Shown: positions 42,162 through 51,080 of the stretch, in pieces
Position numbering within the stretch: position 1 is the stretch's first letter
Layout: each line of letters begins with the position of its first letter
Assembly (NCBI RefSeq): GCF_049801095.1
Contig: NZ_JBNAGH010000003.1
Span: forward strand, 558,001-622,000
Length of the DNA: 64,000 nucleotides
DNA from: Dinoroseobacter sp049801095
GTDB taxonomy: Bacteria; Pseudomonadota; Alphaproteobacteria; Rhodobacterales; Rhodobacteraceae
Direction of reading: 5' to 3'
Translations under genes and position numbers: made by a program
Notes under the pieces: model-generated
Database searches by the model: none
What the model was told of the DNA's origin: nothing
The model's input: the letters and a program-made list of their open reading frames with translations, nothing else

Positions 42162-42851
42162 TCATGCGTGTTTTTCAGGCCAAACATCCGATTGCCGCCG
42201 GTAATCGATCATTTGGCCGAGGCAGTCCGCCGGCGCGATGACCAGACAGCCCGGATCCGAGGCCTCCAGCGTGACCCGCCCTGCGGTCACGATATTGGAC
42301 GTCCCGATCCGGTCGCGCGGATCCAACCACTCGGCCGTCAGCGGCCAGCGCACCCCAGTAGAGGTCACGCGCACCGGCTGGAGCGGGAAAAATGACAGCC
42401 GCGTGTCCACAGCCAGGCGCATCACCCCGCGCGGCGGGGCGAGTGTCACCACGTCCGTCTCAGACAGGAGCAGCACCTTGAGATGGGCGTAGCGCAGGAG
42501 AGTGTGAAAGCAGGCCAGCTCGTGATCCACCCGCCCCCCGAGGAACCCCACGCCGAGGGCCAGATCCGCCGGGACCGTCCGCAACGCCTTGTCGAAATCC
42601 GTGCTCTCCTGCTCGGCAATATGCGTGACGGGGACGTCCGCGAACGCCTCCGGCAGGGCCTCTGGCTGGCTGTCGAGATCGCCGAGAATCCGGGTCGGAC
42701 GGGTCGAGATCGCCGCCGCATGGGACACCCCGCCATCCACCGCAACGAGAATCGGTGCCGCAGCCAAGGCCGCCTGAATCACCGGACCCGGCGCCGGCCC
42801 AGCACCCAAATATGTCACGAATGTGGCGGAATTTTTCGGGAGTTGGGCCAT
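42162..42851 (-). CDS. Thiamine diphosphokinase
   Basis: Transfers pyrophosphate from ATP to thiamine. The 229-residue protein has the TPK catalytic-domain motifs AVDGGVSHAA near residue 36, ILGDLDSQPEA, and TDFDKALRTVP followed by GFLGGRVDHELACFHTLL, then the C-terminal beta-domain ending TSNIVTAGRVTLEASDPG. The start at 42851 (MAQLPKNSATF) is preferred; thirteen further codons are open upstream. It lies 103 bp upstream of rpiA on the same strand. Its promoter region is the AT-rich spacer shared with the acidic repeat protein gene. Confidence 0.87.
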   Translation of the reverse strand: MAQLPKNSATFVTYLGAGPAPGPVIQAALAAAPILVAVDGGVSHAAAISTRPTRILGDLDSQPEALPEAFADVPVTHIAEQESTDFDKALRTVPADLALGVGFLGGRVDHELACFHTLLRYAHLKVLLLSETDVVTLAPPRGVMRLAVDTRLSFFPLQPVRVTSTGVRWPLTAEWLDPRDRIGTSNIVTAGRVTLEASDPGCLVIAPADCLGQMIDYRRQSDVWPEKHA

Positions 42852-42993
42852 TTCATGACCATTTTCCGAGGCTTGCCAAACTTCAACCATAATTGCCGAA
42901 AATTAGGGAATTTTTCTTGTTTTTGTTTGTGAAATGGAAATTGCAGCCCGTATTTTATGTCAGCTGGCTCGGGGGAAGGAAGTGAGCAGGCAC
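42852..42993. promoter_or_regulatory. AT-rich divergent promoter region
   Basis: Markedly AT-rich compared with the rest of the window. It includes an imperfect dyad GAAAATTAGGGAATTTTTC near 42898-42917 and T-runs up to 42930. It separates the thiamine diphosphokinase gene from the acidic repeat protein gene and presumably holds both promoters. No specific regulator site is recognised. Confidence 0.4.
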
Positions 42994-45231
42994 ATGCAAG
43001 ATTCGAACAAGATCCTGACGGTCTCTTACGGGACCTTCTCCTGCACGCTTGAAGGGTTCGAGGATCCCTTCTCCGCGATGAAGGATATTGCGGAGTATTT
43101 TCGCGATCTGGCCGCCGAGGATCGCTACTTCGGAGCTGAGCCGCCGACCCCGGATGCACAGATGCTGCAAAGCATCGCCCAGCGCCGCGCCGCGACCAGT
43201 GTGGATGCTGATCTGCGTGACGGTGCCGTGCACCTGACCCAAACGCCACCCGAAGAGGATGCGCCCGACGCTGCCGAACCGGTGCTTGAGGATGAGGATA
43301 CGTCGTCGCTTTGGGAGCCGCCCGCCCCGGAGGAACCCGAGCCCGATACGCCGGAGCTGCCGATTGCCGTATCCGAGCCCGAAGAGGTCGCGACTGCGGA
43401 TCCCGATCCCTGGCATCGGCACGAAGATGTCACAGCACTCTTCCAGATCCCTTCCACGGACCTTCCCGCGCCCGAACCGAGCGCTGAGCCAGCGCCAGAC
43501 CTCTCCACCACCGGGCTCAGCGCCTCCAGCATCGCCGCGAAGCTGCAGCGCATTCGCTCGGTCGTTGCCGCCAATACCGTGGACAGCACTGCTGAGCTCG
43601 AAGCGCGCTTCGATGTCGAGGATACGGATGACCTGACCGATGAGGTCACCTTCGCAGTGCCTGCCCAAGTAGTGGCCATGCCAATGGCTGAGGCTGAGGC
43701 TGAGGCTGAGGCTGAGGCTGAGGCTGAGGCTGAGGCTGAGGCTGAGGCTGAGGCTGAGGCTGAGGCTGAGGCTGAGGCTGAGGCTGAGGCTGAGGCTGAG
43801 GCTGAGGCTGAGGCTGAGGCTGAGGCTGAGGCTGAGGCTGAGGAAGCGTGGTCCGCGCCCGAAGCACCCGCAATAGCTTATGCTGAAGACGATCTGAGTT
43901 CAGACGATGCCGTCTCTGCGCTGTTGGCGGAAAACGCGGGGGCCGTCGATGCCTTCGACGCGGATCTACCAACGCAAGATCTGGAAGAAGAGAGCCCGTC
44001 GGATACGCAATCGGATGAGCATGATCCCTTCACAGGCGAAGCTCAGGGATTCGACGGCGAGACAGATATTGACGGCGAAGACCTTGAAGAGGAGGACGTG
44101 ATCGCCACCACGCTGGCAATGCTGGATGAGACGGATTTTGAGGAAAGCGTCTCTGAGACAGAGGCCTCTGAGGACGATCCGGAGATTGCTGAAACTTCGG
44201 AGACAGAAGACGCACACGAAGATCATGCGGAGGAATGCGAAGCGGCCACGGAAGACACGCTGCCCCCATTGGGCATCAAAAGCGCGGATCTCGAAGCGGC
44301 GGTTTCTCTGCTACGCAGCCGTGGCGCGGAGCGCCCGCAGGCGTTCCAACGCAGTGTCGAAGTGGCAGATGTCGAAGAGAGCACCTCACTTGCCGAACTT
44401 GATCATGAGGCCGGTGAGGAGGTCGCTTCAGCCCCTGCTGACACAGATCCAGATCTTGCGACCGCGGATCACGCTCCGCAGTTTGCGCCGATCGATGAAG
44501 CCGAAACTGTCGACCGCATCCTCGCCAAAACAGACGATGCACTGAATGAAGAAGGCGCGCAAAACCGGCGCAGTACGCTGAGCCACATCAAGGCGGCCGT
44601 GGCGGCGACCTTTGCGGATCGCCTGATGCCTGGGAAACTCAAGCGCAGAAACCAACTCGAAGAAGCAGACGAAGATGTGGCGCGCGCTTTCGAGGAGCAT
44701 CCTGAGACGGGCGCCACCCTTAGCGGCGAGACAATCTCCGAAGAGCCCGCGCCAGACCCTGTCGCCACGGACATTGAGGATGCGATCGAAGGGGCAGCGG
44801 TCGACGCTGACCATACCTCGGAGCACAACGGCCCTCCGCCACTCGTCTTGGTGCCGCAAGCCCGCGTGGATTGGGATGACACCGACCCGTCCGTGCGCCC
44901 GCGCCGGATCACCCGGACCGCTATCGCAGGTCAGGACAAGACCCGCGCGCTCGACACCGGCTTCGCGAACTACGCGGAATCCGTTGGCGCGAGCGAGTTG
45001 CATGAACTCCTCGAAGCCGCTGCGGCCTATCTGAGTGTCGTGGAAGGCAAAGCGCATTTCTCGCGCCCGGAAGTCATGCATATGGTAATGCGCCATGACC
45101 ATGACCGCAGCTTCTCGCGCGAAGACTCCCTGCGAAGCTTCGGCGACCTCCTTCGCAACGGAACGATCGAGAAAATCGAACGGGGGCAGTTCGTTATCTC
45201 AACCGATTCCCGTTTTGTGGCGAATGGCTGA
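42994..45231 (+). CDS. Acidic protein with (Ala-Glu)26 tract, conserved ends, unknown function
   Basis: A 745-residue soluble, very acidic protein. The N-terminal block KILTVSYGTFSCTLEGF then AMKDIAEYFRDLAAEDRYFGAE (residues 6-50) and the C-terminal block ASELHELLEAAAAYLSVVEG..SREDSLRSFGDLLRNGTIEKI (last 80 residues) look folded and conserved; I recall similar ends in Rhodobacterales hypothetical proteins. Between them is a disordered Glu/Asp/Ala region with a perfect array of 26 GCTGAG hexamers encoding Ala-Glu (43687-43842). The start at 42994 fits the conserved N-terminus, with GAAGGAAG upstream; ATG 42934 is possible. No signal peptide or membrane helix. Confidence 0.78.
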   Translation: MQDSNKILTVSYGTFSCTLEGFEDPFSAMKDIAEYFRDLAAEDRYFGAEPPTPDAQMLQSIAQRRAATSVDADLRDGAVHLTQTPPEEDAPDAAEPVLEDEDTSSLWEPPAPEEPEPDTPELPIAVSEPEEVATADPDPWHRHEDVTALFQIPSTDLPAPEPSAEPAPDLSTTGLSASSIAAKLQRIRSVVAANTVDSTAELEARFDVEDTDDLTDEVTFAVPAQVVAMPMAEAEAEAEAEAEAEAEAEAEAEAEAEAEAEAEAEAEAEAEAEAEAEAEAEAEEAWSAPEAPAIAYAEDDLSSDDAVSALLAENAGAVDAFDADLPTQDLEEESPSDTQSDEHDPFTGEAQGFDGETDIDGEDLEEEDVIATTLAMLDETDFEESVSETEASEDDPEIAETSETEDAHEDHAEECEAATEDTLPPLGIKSADLEAAVSLLRSRGAERPQAFQRSVEVADVEESTSLAELDHEAGEEVASAPADTDPDLATADHAPQFAPIDEAETVDRILAKTDDALNEEGAQNRRSTLSHIKAAVAATFADRLMPGKLKRRNQLEEADEDVARAFEEHPETGATLSGETISEEPAPDPVATDIEDAIEGAAVDADHTSEHNGPPPLVLVPQARVDWDDTDPSVRPRRITRTAIAGQDKTRALDTGFANYAESVGASELHELLEAAAAYLSVVEGKAHFSRPEVMHMVMRHDHDRSFSREDSLRSFGDLLRNGTIEKIERGQFVISTDSRFVANG
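43687..43842 (+). repeat. Tandem array, 26 perfect copies of GCTGAG
   Basis: 156 bp of uninterrupted GCTGAG in frame, encoding (Ala-Glu)26. Every unit is identical, unlike the mixed Ala and Glu codons on both sides. Copy-number change would keep the frame and alter tract length only. Confidence 0.98.
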
Positions 45232-45316
45232 AACACAACCGGGCATCTCTTAGGACGCCCAATCACGCCGGCTTCAAGCCTGAGCTCGACCGCCTAATCG
45301 AGCGGATCCCTAGACG

Positions 45317-45547
45317 CTAGGCGTCGTCGCGCGGTTGATCCGGGTCTGCTTGCCCGATCCCCTTGAAAACGAATTTGAAGGGCACCGCCCAGAGGATGCC
45401 CAACCCGACATACACCGCCAACTCTACCCAGAAGGGCGGCCGGTCGAGCAAGTTCATGATGGTCACCGCAGCAACGATATAGGCGGGCAACCCCAGGAGC
45501 AGGATCACCAGCGACCATCGCCGCCGCGCTTTATAGGAAAGAGCCAT
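45317..45547 (-). CDS. DUF2842 membrane protein, 76 aa
   Basis: A small inner-membrane protein with two hydrophobic helices (about residues 14-36 and 42-62) and a basic N-terminus MALSYKARRRWSLVIL, the DUF2842 pattern found in alphaproteobacteria. Function unknown. The C-terminus is acidic (ADPDQPRDDA). The ATG at 45547 is favoured over the one at 45565. It lies downstream of purA on the same strand, 15 bp from the purA stop, so the two may be co-transcribed. Confidence 0.82.
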   Translation of the reverse strand: MALSYKARRRWSLVILLLGLPAYIVAAVTIMNLLDRPPFWVELAVYVGLGILWAVPFKFVFKGIGQADPDQPRDDA

Positions 45548-45561
45548 CACACCACCCGAGT

Positions 45562-46857
<1,296 letters not shown>

Positions 46858-47015
46858 CTCGGCCCTCACTTCGTGTTTCAGGAAACCCGCGCCGGTATAT
46901 CCATGCCGGTCCTGTGGGGAAACCGCAAAATGCGCGGCGCGGGCGCGCAGCACTGGACGCGGGGGGCGGTATTTGGCAGCAGGGGCACCATCGAGCGCGA
47001 AAACGAGGGACGAAG

Positions 47016-47411
47016 ATGGACATTCTGATCCGCTGGCTGGCGGCATTTCTGCTGCTGGCGGCCACCTATAACCCGACGGATTTCAACTATATCCGCTGGG
47101 CTCTGGGCAATCACGAGGCGCAGCTTTCGGTGGTGGTCCTGCTCGGGCTGCTCCTGACCGTCGGCTATATCATCTTTCTGCGCGCGACCCTGCGCTCCAT
47201 CGGGCTCTTCGGAATGATCCTGATCGCGGCGATTTTCGCGGCGCTGATCTGGGTTCTCTACGATCTGGGTCTGCTCAGCCTCGAGAATCCGGGCGTGCAG
47301 ACCTGGCTGGGGATCCTCGCGCTCTCGATCGTGCTGGGCGTGGGCCTGAGCTGGAGCATCGTGCGCCGCCGGCTCAGCGGACAGGCGGATGTGGATGACG
47401 TGGACGCCTGA
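47016..47411 (+). CDS. Small integral membrane protein, DUF6524-like
   Basis: A 131-residue inner-membrane protein with four hydrophobic segments (about residues 3-20, 40-60, 63-85, 98-118) and an acidic tail ADVDDVDA. NPTDFNYIRWAL between helices 1 and 2 resembles a conserved proteobacterial family (DUF6524, from memory). Function is unknown. GAGGGA lies 6-8 nt before the ATG. It is divergent from purA and 74 bp upstream of secG. Confidence 0.7.
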   Translation: MDILIRWLAAFLLLAATYNPTDFNYIRWALGNHEAQLSVVVLLGLLLTVGYIIFLRATLRSIGLFGMILIAAIFAALIWVLYDLGLLSLENPGVQTWLGILALSIVLGVGLSWSIVRRRLSGQADVDDVDA

Positions 47412-47485
47412 GACATCTGAGGGCTTGCGAGCCGGTCCCGGACGCCTTAGGTAGCCGGGGTCCGCATAACGAGGCCGAACCGTCC

Positions 47486-47854
47486 ATGGAAAACGTCATT
47501 CTGATCGTCCACCTGCTCTTGGCGCTTGCGCTGATTGGCGTGGTGCTCCTGCAGCGCTCCGAAGGGGGCGGTCTGGGCATGGGCGGCGGTGGCGGCGGCG
47601 GTGCCATGACCGGGCGCTCGGCAGCGACGGCGCTGGGCAAGATGACCTGGCTCTTGGCGATTGCCTTTATCGGCACCTCGATCACGCTGACGATCCTGGC
47701 TGCGGCGAACTCGAACAACGCTTCCGTGCTGGACCGGCTGACCGATCAGCCCGTGCCGCCCCCGGTTGAGCAGAACGATCTTCTGCCCCCGGCCTCGGAC
47801 CTGCTGCCGCCTGCGGCCAGCGACCAGCCCCTGCTGCCGCCGCGCGCGGAGTAG
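47486..47854 (+). CDS. secG: Preprotein translocase subunit SecG
   Basis: Auxiliary subunit of the SecYEG protein-conducting channel. The 122-residue protein shows the SecG pattern: helix 1 VILIVHLLLALALIGVVLLQ, the conserved loop RSEGGGLGMGGGGGGGAMTG, helix 2 MTWLLAIAFIGTSITLTILA, then a Pro-rich C-terminal tail with repeated LLPP units. The tail is typical of alphaproteobacterial SecG. It precedes pyrG with a 190-bp structured spacer. Confidence 0.92.
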   Translation: MENVILIVHLLLALALIGVVLLQRSEGGGLGMGGGGGGGAMTGRSAATALGKMTWLLAIAFIGTSITLTILAAANSNNASVLDRLTDQPVPPPVEQNDLLPPASDLLPPAASDQPLLPPRAE

Positions 47855-48044
47855 ACCCTACTTCTAGGGAAAAAGTTAACGCGGACCGCAGGATATAGCG
47901 GTCCGGTTGCCAAAGCGGGACGAATCCTTTACAGGTTAAATCCCGTGGAGACACGGGTTCAGGGGCCTCGAATCCCCTGCATCCTTTCCAAAATTTTGCA
48001 AGATCCCCGCGCGCAAACGGGGATGGACGGGAGAGCCGAGCCCA
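47855..48044 (+). other. Structured secG-pyrG spacer, possible RNA with tRNA-like outline
   Basis: Five dyads lie in 190 bp: CCCTA/TAGGG (47857-47870), CGGACCGC/GCGGTCCG with 8-nt loop (47882-47905), CCCGTG-GAGA-CACGGG (47942-47957), GGGG/CCCC around CCTCGAAT (47962-47977), and ATCCCCG/CGGGGAT (48003-48024) just before the pyrG ribosome-binding site. From 47890 to 47990 the order resembles a class II tRNA, but the T-loop and D-loop are atypical and the perfect second hairpin competes with that fold. It could be a pyrG leader or small RNA. No U-tract follows any hairpin. Confidence 0.35.
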
Positions 48045-49688
48045 ATGGCACGCTATGTTTTCATCACGGGCGGGGTTGTCTCTTCGCTGGGTAAGGGACT
48101 GGCCTCTGCGGCCCTCGGCGCGCTGTTGCAGGCGCGCGGGTTCTCGGTCCGGCTGCGCAAGCTGGACCCCTATCTCAACGTCGATCCCGGCACCATGAGC
48201 CCGTTCGAGCATGGGGAGGTGTTCGTCACCGATGACGGGGCCGAGACCGATCTCGACCTGGGCCATTACGAGCGCTTCACCGGCGTGGCCGCACGGCGCA
48301 CTGATTCCGTCAGCTCCGGCCGGATCTATTCAAATGTTCTCGAGAAAGAGCGCCGCGGTGACTATCTCGGCAAGACGATCCAGGTCATTCCGCACGTAAC
48401 CAACGAGATCAAGGATTTCATCGATATCGGCGATGATGAGGTCGATTTCATGCTCTGCGAGATCGGCGGCACCGTGGGCGATATCGAGGGCCTGCCGTTT
48501 TTCGAGGCGATCCGCCAGTTCGGGCAGGACAAGCCCCGCGGGCAGTGCATCTTCATGCATCTCACGCTGCTGCCCTGGATCGCGGCCTCGGGCGAGTTGA
48601 AGACAAAGCCGACCCAGCACTCGGTCAAGGAGCTCCGCTCGATCGGCATCGCGCCGGATGTGCTGGTCTGTCGCTCCGAGGGGCCAATCCCCCAGAAGGA
48701 GCGGGACAAGCTCGCCCTCTTCTGCAATGTGCGCCCGGAATCTGTGATCGCGGCACAGGATCTGAAATCGATCTACGAGGCGCCACTCGCTTATCACCGC
48801 GAGGGGCTCGATCAGGCGGTGCTCGACGCGTTCGGCATCTCGCCCGCCCCGAAGCCCGATCTGAGCGTCTGGCATGACGTGGCCGACCGGATCCACAACC
48901 CCGAGGGCGAGGTGACAGTCGCGATTGTCGGCAAATACACCCAGCTCGAGGACGCGTATAAGTCCATCGCCGAGGCTCTGACCCATGGCGGCATGGCCAA
49001 CCGCGTGCGCGTCAAATCCAAATGGATCGATGCGGAGATTTTCGAGCGCGAGGACCCGGTCCCGCATCTCGAGAAATTCGACGCGATCCTCGTGCCCGGC
49101 GGCTTTGGCGAGCGTGGCACCGAGGGCAAGATCAAGGCCGCGCAATTCGCCCGCGAGCACAAGATCCCCTATCTGGGGATTTGCCTCGGCATGCAGATGG
49201 CCGTGATCGAAAGCGCGCGGAACCTCACGGATCTCACCGATGCGGGCTCCGAGGAATTCGACCACGAGGCCGGCAAGCGCCGCTTCACGCCGGTGGTCTA
49301 TCATCTGAAGGAATGGGTGCAGGGCAACCACAAGGTCGAGCGCAAGGTTGATGATGACAAGGGCGGCACCATGCGGCTTGGCGCTTACACGGCGCAGTTG
49401 GTCGAAGGCTCCAAGGTCGCGGAGATCTATGGCAGCACCACGATCGAAGAGCGGCATCGCCATCGCTATGAGGTGGACATCAAGTACCGCGATCAGTTGC
49501 AGGCCGAGGGTCTGATCTTTTCCGGCATGTCTCCGGATGGCCGCCTGCCCGAGATCGTCGAGGTCAAGGATCACCCCTGGTTCATCGGTGTGCAGTTCCA
49601 CCCGGAGCTGAAATCGAAGCCGTTTGAGCCGCATCCGCTCTTTGCGGATTTCGTGCGGGCCGCCAAGGATAACAGCCGTCTGGTGTGA
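48045..49688 (+). CDS. pyrG: CTP synthase
   Basis: Aminates UTP to CTP using glutamine. The 547-residue protein has an N-terminal synthetase domain beginning RYVFITGGVVSSLGKGLASA, with GTVGDIEGLPFFEAIRQ near residue 147, and a C-terminal class I glutamine amidotransferase domain with catalytic Cys in GICLGMQMAV and a His-x-Glu in QFHPELKSKP. Length is standard. ATG at 48045 follows GGGAGAG by 11 nt. A repeat element lies directly after the stop. Confidence 0.96.
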   Translation: MARYVFITGGVVSSLGKGLASAALGALLQARGFSVRLRKLDPYLNVDPGTMSPFEHGEVFVTDDGAETDLDLGHYERFTGVAARRTDSVSSGRIYSNVLEKERRGDYLGKTIQVIPHVTNEIKDFIDIGDDEVDFMLCEIGGTVGDIEGLPFFEAIRQFGQDKPRGQCIFMHLTLLPWIAASGELKTKPTQHSVKELRSIGIAPDVLVCRSEGPIPQKERDKLALFCNVRPESVIAAQDLKSIYEAPLAYHREGLDQAVLDAFGISPAPKPDLSVWHDVADRIHNPEGEVTVAIVGKYTQLEDAYKSIAEALTHGGMANRVRVKSKWIDAEIFEREDPVPHLEKFDAILVPGGFGERGTEGKIKAAQFAREHKIPYLGICLGMQMAVIESARNLTDLTDAGSEEFDHEAGKRRFTPVVYHLKEWVQGNHKVERKVDDDKGGTMRLGAYTAQLVEGSKVAEIYGSTTIEERHRHRYEVDIKYRDQLQAEGLIFSGMSPDGRLPEIVEVKDHPWFIGVQFHPELKSKPFEPHPLFADFVRAAKDNSRLV

Positions 49689-49701
49689 GGAAACGGTGTC
49701 T

Positions 49702-49757
49702 GGGGGCTCTGCCCCCGGCGCAAAGCGCCTCCCCCGGAGTATTTTGAGAACAATGAG
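49702..49757 (+). repeat. Intergenic repeat copy 3 with GC hairpin
   Basis: A GGGGGC-TCT-GCCCCC hairpin (49702-49716) is followed by GGAGTATTTTGAGAACAATGAG at 49736-49757. The latter differs from copy 1b at only two bases. The element sits between pyrG and the phzF-like gene, and its 3' end merges into that gene's ribosome-binding site. Confidence 0.85.
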
Positions 49758-49765
49758 GGGGCGTG

Positions 49766-50626
49766 ATGGAGCTGCCGTTTCATGTCTATGACGTGTTCAC
49801 CGACACGCCGTTCACCGGGAACCCTCTGGCCATTGTCGAGGAAGCAGGCGGGCTGAGCACGGCACAGATGCAGACCATCGCGCGGGAGTTCAACCTGTCG
49901 GAGACGATCTTCGTGCAGCCGCCCGAGGATGCGACGCAGACCGCGCGGGTGCGGATTTTCTTTCCCACGGCTGAGATCGATTTTGCCGGGCATCCGACAA
50001 TTGGCTGCGCGCTCCATCTCGCGGGGCAGCTAGGTCTCGACCATGTGGTTTTGGGCGAAAATGCCGGGCTGGTCCCGGTGGAGATAGCCGATGGGGTTGC
50101 GACGCTCTCGGCGCCGGTTCTGCCCCATCCCCATGGGCCGGATTGCGACCCTGCGCTCGCCGCACGGGCCGTGGGTCTGGACGCTCTGGGGTTTGCCAGT
50201 CATACCCCTGCGGTCTTTGCCGGTGGCCCGGCCTTTGTCTATCTGCCTGTGGCTGATCGCGAGGCCTTGCGCCGTGCCCGCCCCGTGGAGCCCTATTGGT
50301 CCCAGTTGATGGTGGCCTGTGACGTGGACAGCGCGTATCTCTATTGCCGGTCGTCTGACGGGTATGACGCGCGGATGTTCTCGCCCACCGCCGGGATCCC
50401 AGAGGATCCGGCGACCGGCTCGGCCAGTGCGATCCTTGCGGCGCAGCTTTTGGCCTCGGATGCGTTGTCCGAAGGCACGACCCACCTGACCCTGACCCAG
50501 GGCGAGGATATGGGTCGGCTCAGCCGGATCGGCTTCGAGGCGGAGGTCACCGATGGCGCGCTGTCCCGTGTCCGGATCTCCGGGTGCGCGGTCCCGATTT
50601 CCCGCGGGTTTATTCGCGTGACCTGA
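49766..50626 (+). CDS. PhzF-family isomerase
   Basis: A 286-residue protein of the PhzF/diaminopimelate-epimerase fold. The catalytic Glu lies in EFNLSETIFV near residue 46, and the conserved FAGHPTIG near residue 75 and DPATGSASAILAAQL near residue 218 are present. PhzF itself isomerises a phenazine precursor, but most members lack phenazine genes and have unknown substrates, as here. ATG at 49766 is preferred over GTG at 49763 because GAGGGGG is spaced correctly. It follows pyrG after a repeat. Confidence 0.87.
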   Translation: MELPFHVYDVFTDTPFTGNPLAIVEEAGGLSTAQMQTIAREFNLSETIFVQPPEDATQTARVRIFFPTAEIDFAGHPTIGCALHLAGQLGLDHVVLGENAGLVPVEIADGVATLSAPVLPHPHGPDCDPALAARAVGLDALGFASHTPAVFAGGPAFVYLPVADREALRRARPVEPYWSQLMVACDVDSAYLYCRSSDGYDARMFSPTAGIPEDPATGSASAILAAQLLASDALSEGTTHLTLTQGEDMGRLSRIGFEAEVTDGALSRVRISGCAVPISRGFIRVT

Positions 50627-50712
50627 TCCGAAACGCAGGAAAGCCGCGCTGAACTGCGCGGCCTCGTTGTGCTTCCAGTGACCAAGGACCCGCCCCTCGG
50701 GCAGGTGTTTCG

Positions 50713-50973
50713 TCAGAAAATGACGCGGATCAGCAGCAGGTTCGGCACGATCATCGCGAACCACAGGACGAACCATTTCGACGCGGTCGCGACCTTGCCG
50801 AACTTGCCGCCCCCCTGGGCCGCCTCGCCATAGCCCGCAGCCGCCGCCATCCAGGCATAGCCCGAGGCTTCCTTGCGTCGCTTCTCTGCCTCGATCGAGG
50901 CGAGTGCGGCGGCGTGCTTCTCGGCATAGGGGTTGTCGGTATAGGCGCGCTGGCGGTCTTCGAGATTGGACAT
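50713..50973 (-). CDS. Small membrane protein of unknown function, 86 aa
   Basis: A hydrophilic N-terminus (MSNLEDRQRAYTDNPYAEKH, then AALASIEAEKRRKEA) is followed by an Ala/Gly-rich segment and one C-terminal hydrophobic helix (about residues 64-82, WFVLWFAMIVPNLLLI), suggesting a tail-anchored inner-membrane protein. No family is recognised. ATG at 50973 follows GGAGAG on the minus strand; the open frame extends upstream to 51129 but would overlap the ChaC-like gene start. Confidence 0.6.
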   Translation of the reverse strand: MSNLEDRQRAYTDNPYAEKHAAALASIEAEKRRKEASGYAWMAAAAGYGEAAQGGGKFGKVATASKWFVLWFAMIVPNLLLIRVIF

Positions 50974-51080
50974 GGTCTCTCCATTTGGTCTGGTAGGGGG
51001 GTACATGTGGCGCGCATGCGCAGGGTCAAGTTTCCCGCGCGCCCCTTGTTGCCGCGGGTGGATTCGCGCAGGATTTCGCC

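Noticed and set aside
43687..43842. CRISPR-like array
   Set aside because: The hexamers are contiguous with no spacers and are in frame in a coding gene.
43646..43972. Minus-strand open frame encoding a Pro-Gln repeat
   Set aside because: It is the reverse reading of the GCTGAG array, with no ribosome-binding site and no other structure.
47890..47990. Genuine tRNA or tmRNA gene
   Set aside because: T-loop and D-loop consensus bases are missing and there is no tag-coding segment. Kept only as a tRNA-like outline.
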